This document shows positions 1 to 12,916 of a stretch of 64,000 nt of DNA, in pieces; position 1 is the stretch's first letter, and the number at the start of each line of letters is the position of its first letter. The notes under the pieces were generated by a model, which saw only the letters and a program-made list of their open reading frames with translations, did no database searches and was not told the origin of the DNA. Source of the stretch: Diplosphaera chodatii (taxonomy: Eukaryota > Chlorophyta > Trebouxiophyceae > Prasiolales > Stichococcaceae); NCBI GenBank assembly GCA_032358165.1, contig JAALGY010000051.1:930001-994000 (forward strand), in the 5' to 3' direction. The translations under genes and the position numbers were made by a program.

Positions 1-107
1 AACTAAGCAAGCCAGTTGCCGCCTCTACACGTGGCACGGTTGCAGTTCTGCAGTATGTAGCAGATATGGTGTGAGCGCCCAACCAGTCCATTCGCATTGC
101 ATTGCAG

Positions 108-2607
108 ATCGCAGCAGCTTCGGATGCTGGCAAGCCAGACTTGCTGCCACGTCGTGTTGCGGCAGCGCTCGCGGCAGCAGCACTGGCGCTGACGCCACTC
201 GCTGGCCCTGTAGTGCTGCCGCCGCCGGCCGCTGCGGTGCTGAACTCGCCGAATGCGCAGATTGCACGGAGCGCTGATGTCGCGCTGCGGCGAGCCATCC
301 CGGGCAACAATGGGTATATGCGCAGCGTGCAGGTATATACGTGTCTGCACGAGCTGTTGGCGTCTTGCACATCCTCTGACATCTGTTGTTGTGTGGAACT
401 CCACCTTGAACCGTCCAGGATCACTGTTCAGATGCCCCGACACATCTGGCAGCCAAGCAAACAGCCTGCTGACTTACAAACATGTGCTGGGATGGCATTG
501 CATGGTGGTTTATATACTCCCTGCAGTCGAAGCTGGAGAGCATCCAGTTCAAGCTGCGCATCCCGCAGCGCAAGCCGTGGGGCGCCATCGCTGAGGACGC
601 CACCAGCGCAGCCATCACCATGGGGCAGGTCGACAAGGTGCGTGCCGGCCTATTGCTGCCGGTTGTCGTAGGTGTGCCACCATGCGCCAAAGAATGTTGG
701 AGGTGAACGAACTCGCGCTTGCCGAGCACTGTCACGCTTGTTTTGTCAATGGTGGAGCCCAGCGACAGCTCCAGCGTATGCGAGGTTGCAGTCCTCGCAA
801 CAAGAGCAGAATAGCCCGCAGCAGGGGTGCCAACCGCCACATGTTGTGAAGCGGACGTTGACTGAGGCACAGGTGCTGGAGGGGACGCCGGCCGGGAAGG
901 AGGAGGTGGGGCGGAAGCTGGTGGGCGACATCCAGGAGGGGCTGCGCCGCCTGAAGGGCGTCATCGACCAGCAGGACCCGGGCAAGGTGTCGTTCAGGTG
1001 CGGTTGGGGCCTGCCCGATCGGTGGCAGCACGCAGCAGGTGGCACCATCGCTCGGCATGACACTGTTCTTGAGCTTTTTCTGCCCCAGCATGGCTGAGCG
1101 TCAATATCTGCATGGTGGACAGCCTTTGTCAGGCATTGCAACCGTTCCGCACATCATCAGGCGTACAGAGGCGTAACATCAACGGACTGTACATCTGGCG
1201 ATGCAGGGTTGCGGATGTCCTGAAGGACGTGGGTGAGTTGGAGATCCTGCAGGCGCCGGGCCTGCCCTCCATCATACCCAAAGAGTATGCAAACCTCCCA
1301 CACCTGACAGGTGGGCATGCTGCGCCCGGGCGCCAGCCTGGCCTCATAGTGACTGGCGCCATGACGCTGTACAGGGTTGCAGGCATTGTTGCGCACTGAT
1401 GATGAACCTGGGCTGGCGGTTGGAAGCACGCTCGGTTGGGGCTCCATGCAGGCCGCGCAACCGTGGAGCTGACGATCGAGAAGCAGGACGGCTCGCTGGC
1501 GTACGTGACGAACGAGGGCGGCGGGCCCCAGAAGGAGGTGCACCGCCGCACAGTGGACGCCGTCAAACATACAAATGCTGTCATATCTCCGTGTGCATGC
1601 AGCACATGCTGCAGTTGCACACCATCAAGGCGACAGCTTCAAAGTCACGTCGACATTGCAGGCGCACCTGACGCTGGTGCTGGACGGCTACTCGGCGCCG
1701 CTGACGGCCGGCAACTTCGTGCGCAATGTGCTGGAGGGCACCTACACCAACGCCGAGCTGAGGGTGGACCAGGGCGCGGTGCTGGCAGGCGGCGGCGCCG
1801 CCGGCGGTGAGGCCCGCTGATGCGAGGGTGTAGCGTGCCATTGCCGTGGCTGCACAGCGGGAGCCTTGGGGACAGCTGCCGTGTGAGACATGCGCACAGG
1901 CAGTTCCTGATGCACGCCCGCTTGTTGCTCAACGTTTGGGCATGCGCTCCCAGGCCGCACGCTGCCGCTGGAGGTGCTGCCGATCGGGCAGTTCGACATC
2001 GTGTACCGCTCCCCGCTGGACGTGCGGGGCGGCGAGCTGCCGGTGCTGCCGCTGTCCATCTATGGGGCGCTGGCCATGAGCCACGGCCCCGATGGCGCGG
2101 AGGGCACAGCCGCCGCCGATGAGTTCTTCATCTACAAGTTCGACAGGTTGGCTGGGCCCCAGGGTTGTTTCGTGCTCTGACATTGGTTTTGCTGAACCCT
2201 GAACACAGCGTAGCAAGCTGACAGTGCCATCCCATCCCGCTGCGTCCTGATCCCAGGCAGTCATCAGGGCTGGCAGGGCTGAGCTTTGACGAGGGCGAGT
2301 TTGGCGTGTTTGGCTACGTCACACAGGTCAGGGTTGTTGTGCTGCAGCGCGGGATGCACCTCCCTCAGAAATTGCAGACCCCATGCTACCTCACTCACTG
2401 CAGCACAGGATTGCTGAGCATCTCAGCAGGGTCGCGCACCATGTCGTCCACCGCTGCTCGCAGGGCACTGAGATCATCCCGCAGCTCAACAACGGCGATA
2501 TCATCACGGGCGCCCGCCTCACAAGGGGTGGCGAGCGGCTGGTGAATGCGCCCGCCACAATTGCTGAGCGTGCCATGAAGACCAGCGTCATGTACAGCAT
2601 GCCGTGA
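108..2607 (+). CDS. CYP37: Thylakoid-lumen cyclophilin-type peptidyl-prolyl isomerase, CYP37-like (5' partial)
   Basis: Nine exons: 108-332, 527-637, 873-997, 1207-1310, 1452-1537, 1662-1806, 1954-2146, 2257-2326, 2464-2607 (400 codons seen, phases all close). The first visible exon follows a gcag acceptor, so the start lies upstream. It carries an RR pair, a long Ala/Leu stretch and AAA just before VLNSPNAQI, which is a Tat-type lumen-targeting signal. The N-terminal helical part has LRRAIP and LRIPQRKPWG, hallmarks of the CYP37/CYP38 (TLP40) group. The C-terminal cyclophilin fold has VLDGYSAPLTAGNFV and LSFDEGEFGVFGYV, closer to plant CYP37 than CYP38. CYP37/38 proteins act in photosystem assembly and repair and have degenerate isomerase sites, so catalysis is doubtful. 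Identification as CYP37 is from remembered family features. Confidence 0.9.
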
Positions 2608-2922
2608 CCTTGTTGTCAGCCGCTACCTTTGCACAGCAGAGTGTCATGATGCGACTGACGGTCGTCCGCTGTCAGCAGTGGCAAAGCCGTGGTCAGCATT
2701 CTGGAAGTGTTGACTAAAAGGTCCGGAGGAAATCAATGCCAGATCCATCGCTCTCATGCTCAGAAGCTCAGCACACCCTTCGACCTGTTCTATTCTGTTC
2801 ATCCATGGGCAGTCTGTCTCTGATCAGCACCAGCACAGTGACAACCCCTCCGACTATGCCGATGGCCGAGACAGCTCCAGCTCCACCTCAAAGATGCCCC
2901 AGCGCTGCAGCAGCACAGCAGG
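2608..2922. other. Convergent intergenic interval
   Basis: This 315-bp stretch lies between the stop codons of CYP37 (+) and the PDZ gene (-) and should hold both 3' UTRs. I see no coding frame with the G/C-rich third positions of the neighbours. Confidence 0.6.
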
Positions 2923-5365
2923 TCAGTAAGCTTCGCGATTGCTGGAGCTGAACGCCGCTACGCAGACACATGCAGCACGGCCGGGCTTGTCGTGTCGTAG
3001 CACCTCATTGTTGGAGGAGATGGCTGCCATAACGGTCTTGAAGTCCTGCCAGCGAAGACTTCTACCGTCAGCATCCCCAAAACATGCAGTGTGAGCAGCA
3101 GCACTGAGGAGCAGATCGGCTGCCATTGCAAGGACAGCCATGACAGCATCCAGTACCTCGCCGTCGCAGGGAAACATGATGGGTATGTAATCCTCAAAGG
3201 GCCGCGCCCCATGGCCGCGCTTGGCATACTCCCCCGACTTGCCATCCTTCAGCACATACGCCCGCGTCTGCCGCACCACATCACCAACCTGCAGAGTGCA
3301 CAGGCGCAAAGCATGAGTAGTGTGCTTTCATGCTGCCACTCGCTTGCGTTGCACATCTGCACGCATGAAGCATGCCGTGAGGCGCATCATAAGTTCCAGG
3401 ACCATCGACAGCAGCTCATGCATGCCGCCGGCGATGCACGCCTACCTGTATGCTGCCCTCCTCTGCGGCGTTGCCACCCTCGACAAGGGACTCCACAAAC
3501 ACCTGCGGCACTGCAGCTGAAGTCAGCCTTCTGTGCACTGGCCCATGCGCAGTCGTTCAGAGGCCTGTCAAGCCTGCGGAACTCCCATAAAACTGTGCCA
3601 CTGCGCCGCACCTCGCCACTCTTGCCCTCTGCCAGCACCATGCCCATCGGCTTGCGCAGCGTCACATTGATCCGCTGGTCGCTGTCTCCCTTCACATCCA
3701 CCGTGCGCTGCTCCTCACTGCTGTGCCGTTCAGAGATCACTTGTGGGAGTAACAATCGTCACCAATGCTGATGTACCGGGTGTGATCAGAAGGCAGACAT
3801 GGTGCCCACCATAGGGGCTGAAGGCTACGAGCCCAGAGGTCACTGAGCCACACACGCTATGCGTTTGCATAGAGCAGCACAGGCGGTCCGTGCACCTGAG
3901 GTCGATGGTGGCGCCAGCATCAGTACTGGAGCTCTGCTGGATGCACTGGCGTCTGAGCCTGCCACAAGGCTGAATCAACCTGCTGCTGTGATGCGTTTGC
4001 TGCCGGCACAGCAGCATATAAGAGCTGCAACTGCATGCAGGGCGTGGCACACAGCAAGGCCTTAGGTGTGATCTGCCGTGCAGGCCTGCGAGATCGCCAT
4101 GCATCATTGTGGGGGCAGCATACATGATGATTGTCGATCTGAGACCGCTGCACGATCTAGCTGTGGCCTGGAAGTCCGCCTGCAACAAGTGATCTACTGC
4201 AAGCAGCCCACGTGCAGGCAAGCGAGTTGCACGGTAGCTGCTTCCTGCCACCCAATGCCAGGACTGTGCCACTGAACACAACTGGCTGCTACCGAACACA
4301 ACTCAACGAGAAGATAGTCACCACATGTCGTCACACGGCTTATCATGATTCCTTGTATAAGGTGCTGCCAGCATGCTTTCCTTCCGTATTTCCAAGGGCA
4401 CACAAACAGGTGGGCGCATATGCGACGTCTCATCCGTATGCAGTTGCACGAAGAAGGACGGCAGGGCTTGCAGCATATCGAAGTGCAGATACTTCCGTGG
4501 ATACAACCGGTTCAAACGCCTTGCAATCAGATGTGGTTGACTCAGTGATCCTGGGCCAGCCCTGGGCTAAGGGTGTGCTCTGAAAGGCAGCTCCTTCGCC
4601 TGACTGGCACGCACCATGCCTTACATTGTGAAGTCTCAACTGTATCACGGTTGGACGCCATATTGCCTTGTCTGCTGTCGTGCTGTGCCCAGCACCAACC
4701 ACGGGCGCACGCCGCTCCCATGATCTTGGTAGGCCCTGGTGGCACCGAGCTCAGCAAACTTCACCCACTGCAGCTCGCCACACCGCCGCAGCGCACCCCA
4801 CCCCAGTCCTCACAGCTGCAGGGGGGCATCAGTGCCGCCGCCGCCACGGCTGCCGACCAGGCGGGCGATGCGCGCTTTGCTGGCCTCCGCAGCGTCGTCG
4901 GGGACGTTCAAGGCGGCCGTGCGCCTCGTGGCCGGCCGTGCGGGCGCAGTCACCTCGTACTCCACCTGGGGCAAGGGTTCCGGCCTCAGCAGCCACCGTC
5001 GTGCCGCAGCAGCAGCAGGGTTTAGAAGGCATCATGGAATTAGAAGTCACTGGAAGTCATCATGGCAAGCGGGCATAACAAAGCAGCAACCAGCGGCACT
5101 GCAGCTTCAACATTTTCTTGTGCATGCAGTGAGTCGCACCAGCATCACCAGGTACACAAGACAAAAGAGTGTGGTGAGGCCCTCACCCGCTGCGAAAACT
5201 CCAGCTGCGATGCCATGGGCCCGCCGCCGCCGCCGCCCCTCGCCGCCTTGCTGCTGCGCCCGGGCGGCTCCGGCCCGCCATGCCGCTTGCGCCCGCCTTC
5301 CGCCTTCCTGCCGCCAGATCCGCGGGAGCCCTCCGAGTCGCCGCCGCTAAGCCGCCTGGATGCAT
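2923..5365 (-). CDS. PDZ-like plastid protein, MET1/ZKT type
   Basis: Exons 5365-5187, 4984-4814, 3720-3612, 3502-3446, 3288-3157, 3045-2923 (256 codons, phases close). The first ATG at 5365 opens an Ala/Arg/Gly-rich leader with few acidic residues, as in chloroplast transit peptides. The C-terminal half has INVTLRKPMGMVLAE, VFVESLVEGGNAAEEGSIQ and VGDVVRQTRAYVLKDG. This order (ligand-binding strand, repeated G-N-A, QVGD) is that of the PDZ-like domain in plant MET1 and related algal proteins. MET1 binds thylakoid proteins and helps photosystem II supercomplex formation. There are no TPR repeats here, so it is a shorter relative. The second intron (3721-4813) is about 1.1 kb, far longer than the others; the joint across it rests on matching phase (CT + C) and a gtgagg donor. 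The two 5' exons are less certain than the four 3' ones. Confidence 0.72.
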
Positions 5366-5837
5366 GGGCAAGCAGCTGCGGGTCGCACCCTGGGTCAGCC
5401 TAACAGCAGAGGGGCGCACTCACCATCTGCATAAGCACATGCAGTGTGTTCGTCACCCACGCAGCATGCATCGGCTACTCTGCGAGCAGTTGAAAGGAAA
5501 GTGGTGCACCTGTTAGGCCTCGAGCGGGACAAGCCCACAGGAAGCGCCGGCGCAGGGTCGTCTGCAGAGGGACACCAGACCAGAGTTACGCAACTGGCAT
5601 CACAAAGCGACCCTGAATTTGGCAGGATCTGCACCTGCTGCCATGCTCACATCTGTAGAAGCTTGGGTTGCCGGCGGTGCCTGAACCCCGTGTCGTCACA
5701 GCAAGGGCCGCAGGATCACCCGCGGCTGTCCCGCAGTATGACAGTCACTACGGCGCGCCGGCAGCTGCCAACAACTGGCGCTCCCGCTGCTCCAGCACGA
5801 CATCACACGGCATGCGACTCGCTTTGCATCAAAACAA
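5366..5837. other. Intergenic interval
   Basis: This stretch lies between the start of the PDZ gene and the stop of the BRCT gene, both on the minus strand. It should contain the PDZ promoter and the BRCT 3' UTR. I see nothing else supportable. Confidence 0.5.
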
Positions 5838-8800
5838 TTATTCTGGCGCACCCGCGAAGGCGTCAGTAATCTGGGAGGCCGCGATACTGGCCAGGCTGGC
5901 CGCGCCGGGCCCCAGGGCGGGGTTCAGGGCCTCCCGGCTGCGCTGCTGCTCCACCAGGCCGTTGAGGTGGTCCCACGCCGCGTCCTCATCATCAGCCTCC
6001 GTGTTGGCAGTCCCCACGGGCGGCTGGCTGCAGTCCCCGACCCGGTCCCCGCCGCCGGCGGCGGCGGCCTGCTGCGTGGCGGCCGCAGCGGCGACGGCTT
6101 GCCTGCAGCAGGGGGTTGGGCAGCGCATGAATGGCGCTGCACACCTGGATGCAGCTCATGCTTCACACGAGATGAGGCGCGCTGTGGCAGCTGTCAAGTG
6201 GATGATGACGGTACCTGAGCAACGCTGCTCTGGATGGCCCGCCATCGGGCCTGGGGTCCGCGGCCTCGGTGCCATCGGCAACAGCACCGCCCTGAGCCGA
6301 GGCCACGGGCGCACCGCGCACAGCTGTGTCGGGTGCCGCCGGCACCGTGGCCTGGGCGCCGGACGACGCTGCTGCCCTGGCGGCGCTGCGGCGGCTGCGG
6401 CGGTTGCCGGTGTCCTCCTGCATAAGCAATCGTGCTATGAACACCCCGCCATGCCATCGTGCTTGGAGCGCATTGGAAGTCGAGTGGTCCAACAGAGTCG
6501 GCGATGCTCACCGGTGGCAGGAGCGTGTCCAGCAGGGACGGCTTGGGCTTTGCCGGCACCGGCGGCGGCACCGACGCTGCCGCTGGCTGCGGCAGTGGCT
6601 GCTCAGTGCGGGGCACCGCTGCGGAGGCCCCGCTGGCGGTCGCCGCTGCTGACGCAGCCACATCCCCAGCTGCTGGGCGACGAGCAGCAGGTGGAACTGC
6701 TGCGACGCTGCCATCGAGCAGTGCCGCCGCCGCCGGTGCTGGCAGCGCCGCCGGGGGCTGCGCTGCCACGGTCTCCTGCCCGGCTGCTGCAGCACCGGCC
6801 GGTGGCGCAGCAGCTGCACTCGGCGCCTCCGGCGGTGGCAGCTGCACCCCGGGAACTGGCCCCGCTGCAGCTGCGGCGGCTGCCGCATCCGGTCCGCCCC
6901 CCGCCCCGCTGGCACCCCCACCCCTCAGCAGCTCTGCACGATCCAGGCACCACCTCAAATCTCATCATCCACGTAATTGTGTACAAACTGCATCGGGCTG
7001 TGAGCAGCAAATGCTGTGTGCACACTGCAGCAAGCCGCCCGGCACTGGCTGCCAGGGCCAGTCTGCCAGGCTTCACGGACCAAGGGGCTGGCGGGGCTGT
7101 GGGCGTTTGGGCGGCGGGCAGTTGCCGTCCCGCTCTGCCAGTGCGGTGCTGCCGGGCAGCGTGCCTGCGCCCTGCGCGACGCTGTGGGTGGCCCCTACAC
7201 CTGGTGCACATGAGTGTCGCTCAACTCAGCAACTCAGCAACTGCCGATGAGAGCGCGGCCGTGGCCTGGGTACGTGGCTGACCATAGCTTGCGCTTCCAA
7301 CGCGAGAATGCCCCAAGACTGCACCTGACATGTCGCCAGACCGGGCTGCCTGGCTGGCTGGCGCCCCGCTGTGCCCCGCCTGCGTATTCTCGACCCCTGC
7401 CGCGCCGGCAGCCACGCCTGCCTACAGAGCATGGGCAAAGGCAGCGCTCAGTGTCCCAGATTGAGTCCGTGCCGGGCCCGCATTGCGGGGAAGCAAGGGC
7501 TGAGGCTGAGCATGAGCGCGGTCAGGAGTGCTGTGCTTATGATCCCTGTGATAAGTGTCATCTGGATGTAGGCACCATGGTACTGATGGTACTTGAATGG
7601 TCATGGCAGAAGCTGCACCTGACTGCCGAGGCGCACAGCCTCCTCCTCCCCCTCTGCCGGGGGCCCCGGCTGGTACCGCTTGTCATTTACGTCTGGCACC
7701 TGCGCCACGCATGGAGTGCGTTACCCAGTATGTCCCACCACTGATGTGACAATGGTCTGCCCGTCTGCCCAGCAGCCCTCGAAATGCATGTGTTATACGT
7801 ACAGCATATCCAACATGTGTCCTGGGACATATATCGCTGCAGCTGAGTGCGGGATGAGGTTCAGTGAAACTGTTGAAGCAAGTCCGAGGTGCCCCGGGCA
7901 GCGCACCGTGCCGGTGGCAGCGGCATCGATCAGCCACGCAGCCACAACCGGCGTCACGTCATGGATGCCGGACTGGCTGTACTTGTTGCCAACACGGCGG
8001 GGCACCTGCAAGCATGGGCAGCCACTTTGATTGATCTCAAGTCGCCATGCCGCATGTGCAGGGCGGTGTGCCACTTGTTTCAGTTGTTGCCCCGCAGTGT
8101 TGCAAATTCTTGGGGGCGTGCACCTGCAGCCGTGATTGGAGGGCCGATCGAGTGCATACCACACGAGAGCAAGCACAGCAGGGGGCCCACCAGCAGGTGC
8201 GTGTTGGTGGCCTTCATGCTGTTGGTGAACTGCGCGCCCAGCATGTGCGCCAGCAGCACCAGGTACCGCTTCTCCTCGATGCCGTACACGCTCGCACACA
8301 GCCTGGTGCACCAGACTCCACTCAAGTCTTGTAGACATGCAGCACTCTCGTATACTGCACACCGCACAGCAGCCTGCTGCAGTTGGGGCGCTTGTCATAG
8401 CTTGCAGTGGCACAGTATACCGTAACACCCTGAGCACCATTAAGCCGGCAGCACACTGAACCCGACCTGAGGTCCTTGAAGGCCACCAGCGGGGTGCGGT
8501 AGGGCAGCGGCCGGTAGATGAGGCGGTTGTTGGGCAGCGCCAGGGACTGCAGCTCCCCGGCCGCCAGGCTCTCCTGCACCCAGCGCGGCGTCACCCGCTG
8601 CGCATCCGGCACTGCACGCCCCACAGCCGGCGCCGTCACCACAGCGCTGCGCACGCTTGACTCGTCGGCTTGCAGCGATGGCAAGCAGCAGATTGTTGAT
8701 GCTGTGGCACAGCTGCTGCAAGGACCACTACTTCGCATCCGTGCAGGCGTCCGTGGCAGTGATGCACAGGCCGTGCATCTGATCCGCACAACTCACCGAA

Positions 8801-11800
8801 CTTGAAGTCGGGGCGCCTCGCCGCGAGGGCCGCGGCATCCTCCCGCGTGAGGCCGTGGCTGGGCGCGCACATGGCGAAGCTGCACAGCAGGGGCACAAGT
8901 GCGGCATGACACGACTGGTTGCGCCCAATGGGACGCGAGATCTCGCTGCTCCTGGAGACCAGCGCATCCGCCCAACCATGGTTCACTCCTACATGCTTAT
9001 TCACTGGGCATGTCATCCGCTGAAAAGAGTGTGCAAACGCACCGCTGCCCCGGCTTGGACTGGGCGGTGGCGAGGGCGGCGGTGCGCTGGTCGAACAGGC
9101 GCGCCCCCGCCCGCTTGAGCAGCGCCTCCACGCGGGCCAGGTCCCCGGGCGCCACCGCGCCCGCCGGCGCCGCCTCCATCGCCGCCAGCGTGAACCAGCA
9201 GCCCTCCAGCAGCCGCCTGCGCCCGCAGCGGCTGATCGCTGCTGGGTTGTGCTTGTTGACCAGGAGCCAGCAGCTTCAACACTAGTCTTATGGGCTGTTT
9301 GACCTATTTCAGTGGTGGATGAGGTGTTGAACGTACACATGGTGCAATGGAAGTGCATGAACAGCACGGCCAATGCGTGCACACAGAGTCCTGACCGAGC
9401 TGCGACTGGCGCAGGCCTCACTTGGGGGCTGTGGCGGCGCCGCTGCTGCGTGCGTTGCTGGCGGTGGGCGCGTCGCGGGTGCTCTCCGTGCCGGCCACCG
9501 CTGCCGCCGCCCCGGGCCAGCTTTGCGCCGCCATCTCCTGTAGCACAGCAAGGCGTGGAGGGTATCGACTTTGAGTTACTTATCAGATGTCATGGTGCTC
9601 CTGTCGTCTGCACAGATCCCACACCTGTGTGCTGCAACGAACAGGCTCAGTGCAGCATTTGCGCTTCAGCTGCAACCCGCAATCGCAGCTGCAACATCCA
9701 GGATGCCGCAGCCTGCCCTCGACCCACAGGGCAGGCCATGGAGTTGACTCGCGCCTGCTGGTAGCGGGTGACGCTGGTGAGCGCCTCAGCCGGCAGCAGG
9801 AAGTCGTCGGCGTCTGCCGCCTGGCGTGCGTCGTTGCAGGCGTACAGCCAGGGCGCGGCCACCGCCTCGCAGCAGCCACGATGCTGCTGCAGGTGCGCCG
9901 CCACGTCCTGCAGCTCCCTGGCCGTCGGGCAGGAGCCCACCTGCGTCAGCAAATTGGCAGTCGGCAGGTGGCTCATGCTTCTACTGTGTGCAGCTGCACG
10001 TTGCTGATGGACATGGATGCAGGAAGTGAACCTGCAACGTCTGGACCAGGAGCAACTCAGGTGTCTGCTTGAGTGATGGCCTTGTCGTGGGTCCAGCATG
10101 TTCAGCCACATCGGCCCACATCGTCCCACATCAATGCTGGCGCTGCAGCGACGGCTTAATCGCAACAGCGCGCACCACTATATAGCGGAGGCGGGGCCCC
10201 AGCTGGATGTGGGCCAGGGCGTTGGCGTGGCGGCAGATGAGGCGCAGGGCGGTGCGCTCCTCGCCCGCGCTGCCCGTCAAGTGCAGCCGCACACCGCCCA
10301 GGTAGTTGCCTGTCACGCTTGCCACAGGCACGGTTCCATGCTGATGGCGGAGGATCAGATGTTGGGAATGGAACAACTTGCACCAGTGTAAGCGGCTCGG
10401 CCTGTTGAGGCTGCTTGCCCAGCATCTCGTGCAACTCATGTCGAATGCTGTAGCACAAGCCACTGTTGCTGCTTGCGATGGGTGCACGGGACAGACCAGT
10501 TGGCCATTGCAGCACCTTTGCCCTTCAGGCGTGCTGCTGCGCCCTGGGACAGCTGGCTGTAGGAGGGCAGCTGCGATGGCGCCGGCAGGTCGCCGGTGGA
10601 CGGCTGCCCGCCCGATGCGGCGACAGGCACATCTGCCGCTGGCGCCGAGGCAGCTGCTGTGCCCCTGGGCGTGACAGCCAGCTGATTGTGAGCTTGACGT
10701 ATGTTGTTGAAGGCTCCGCACGCAATGTCAACAACATGTCTGAGTCGCCATCAAGATTTACTGTACGCCATTGCTATGACAGCTAGACATGCTCATGATG
10801 CGGGCACATGGTGCACTGCAGGTGCTTCAATGTGTTCAGGCCGGGCAAGCACACCTGTCTGTAGTGGCTGCTGTTCTGCTGGGTCGCTCGCGCTGCGGCT
10901 GCGCTGGCGGGGCAGCCGCTGTGGCTGCCGCCGCTGCACCCTTGTGGACCAGCGAAGCGTCAGGCGCGGCACTGGCGGGTGGCCCCGCAGCAGCTGCAGC
11001 AGCTGCAGCCATGGCGGCATCTGCAGAGGGCGTCCGGGCAGCGGCAGACACTTGCTTGTCTGATGCCGACAGCGTCTGTTCCGACGCGGATGACCCTCCT
11101 GCTTGAGCTGCTGTGGCCCCAGCCGCCCGTGCACTGCCAGAATTTCCGACCGCATTTCTGGACGGGTTCTGCAGGTTGGGCTGGCTGCGGGGCTGCCGGA
11201 ACTTTGCCGCCGGCGCCGGCAGCAGGCGGAAGGCCTCCGGCGGCGCCGGGCTGCCCGCCTCGATGCACGCCACCAGCCACTGGGGCTTGAGCACTTCCAC
11301 GTGGCCCCACGCCTTCGCAGCCCTGCAGTCGCACCAGGATCGTGTATTTAATGTTTTACCAGTCACAAATAAACTGTGTTTGTTGATTTACTGAATGTTT
11401 GATTGAGTATTTACATGTTTTGGCTGCGAGATGTCGTAGATTGCACATGTTGCACATGCAGGGTGATGAGGCCAAGCCATAAACTGACTGGGAGGCATGT
11501 CCATCCTCCAGCTTGCATCGGGGGCACCCGCTGATCTGGGCCACCGGGGAAATGGTGCGCCGCTCACTCGAATTTGGGGCTGCCGGCCACCTCCGCAATG
11601 AGGTGGGTGCAGGAGGTGTGGAGCTCCGGGGAGTGCAGCCCGCCGCCCCGCTGGATCAGCCGCGCCAGCTGGTCCTTGACCCGGGCGTCGAAGCCCGTCA
11701 GGCTGATCTTGGTGCCGGCCAACGGCGGCAGCTGGTGCCGGCTGACTGGCGCCTGCGGAACAGCAGCCGTCCTTCACAGCGTCCGCCCGTCAGGCAAGCG

Positions 11801-12406
11801 GCGGGGGGGATTACACAAAATGCAGTCCTGACTGCGCATCAATCTGCGCATCCACCGCGCTTTGACGCTTCCAAAGCGGCAGCTGCGGCATGCGATGTGC
11901 ACGCACCATGCGCCCCTCCTGGCTGCAGGCGGCCACCCAGCTCGGGTCAACCACCGGAATGCCCAGTGCAACTGCCAGCTGCACAGGCATGTGGGGGAGA
12001 CCATCACTAACACTGCAATGAGCCATGAAGGAGCCATGCCAAAGGTTGGACTGGGATTGGCCCCCTCCCCATGTGCTGCAGCGTGCGCCACGGGAAGACA
12101 GCTGCGGAGCGTGCCATTTGTAACGGCAACATACGTTGAACAGTTGCCTGCGTCGTTGACCTGATACTTTTCGGACACCGTGCTGCGCGCGATGACGATG
12201 TCCGGCCGCTGCTGGCAGTCCAGGGTGCCCTCGAAGGTGCCGCCCAGCAGCTGCAACAGCTGCCGCAGCTCATCCCGCTGGCCCGGCTCGAGCCCCGTGG
12301 GATGCACCCTGACCCCAGCCAGCGGCTGGACACTGCTGTCGGAGGCGCCTTGCTGCATCTGAGGCTCAGCGGCGGCAGCAGCGCCGCGTACGGCTGAGCA
12401 TGGCAT
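5838..12406 (-). CDS. Multi-BRCT protein, TopBP1/Dpb11/MEI1-like
   Basis: Nineteen exons: 12406-12161, 11978-11856 (end could be 11817), 11752-11568, 11322-10855, 10664-10516, 10309-10176, 9940-9773 (or 9749), 9537-9422, 9231-9043, 8951-8797, 8668-8467, 8302-8191, 8005-7907, 7699-7619, 7421-7325, 7200-7081, 6933-6512, 6417-6215, 6144-5838; about 1190 residues. BRCT domains: residues ~28-115 (VVDPSWVAACSQEG), ~130-212 (THLIAEVAGSPKFE, VLKPQWLVACIEAG), one starting ~391 (LGGVRLHLTG), one ending ~670 (VTPRWVQESLAAG), and ~708-785 (FKDLRLCASVYGIEEKRYL, VVAAWLIDAA). The N-terminal tandem pair is typical of TopBP1/Rad4, phosphopeptide-binding scaffolds for replication start and checkpoint signalling; plant MEI1 is a meiotic relative. 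The last 400 residues are Ala/Pro/Gly-rich and probably disordered. Number and exact limits of the middle BRCTs are uncertain. Confidence 0.85.
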
Positions 12407-12916
12407 TGGTCAGCTGCTGCCGCATACGATCTGATGGCCTGCTCAAGCTGCAGCCGCTGTGGCAAGAAAACCGCTTTGAACCCACATGAGGCTGCACAGA
12501 GTGATGTTCCTGAGATTGAGTGTCGCTGCTGATGCTGTTGGTCGCTGAGCATGAGCTGCGGATACATGCAGCATTTCGAATGCAGGTCAGCATGCGCAGT
12601 GTGGTCGAGGTTGGTGATCGTACTTGTGCAACGGCACGTCCGCACATTGACCCGACTATCCCATGTGGAAACGATCCCATTGTAGCATTTGCCAGTTTGC
12701 AATGGTCCAGGCGAACAAGGCCTCCAGATTCGGGGTGTGCTGGGCGTGCTGTGCATCGAGGGGTTGCAGCTGTGCACATACCCTCGCTTGCACGCTGTGG
12801 ATCAAGCGACACAAGGTGTTCTGCCTTCCGCGACGAGTCCTATTGCTCCCAGTGTTCGCACTTGGTGCTGTTCAAGCTGCTGGATGCACTTCCTGTTCAG
12901 CAAGGTTGCAAGCATT
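12407..12916. other. Intergenic interval
   Basis: This 510-bp stretch lies between the start of the BRCT gene and the end of the SUV3 gene, both minus. It presumably carries the BRCT promoter and SUV3 3' UTR. No frame resembles coding sequence. Confidence 0.5.

Noticed and set aside
3730..4299. Minus-strand open frame of 189 codons
   Set aside because: It lies in the long intron of the PDZ gene, has no codon bias and ends in the splice acceptor region.
4739..5350. Plus-strand frame beginning MAPSSANFTH with RALLASAASSG
   Set aside because: It looked like a targeting signal, but it is antisense to PDZ exons that join in phase to the PDZ domain.
5668..7281. Plus-strand open frame of 537 codons
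   Set aside because: It is the shadow of the Ala/Pro-rich minus-strand exons of the BRCT gene. Its codon bias is wrong, and the minus-strand exons have matched splice phases.
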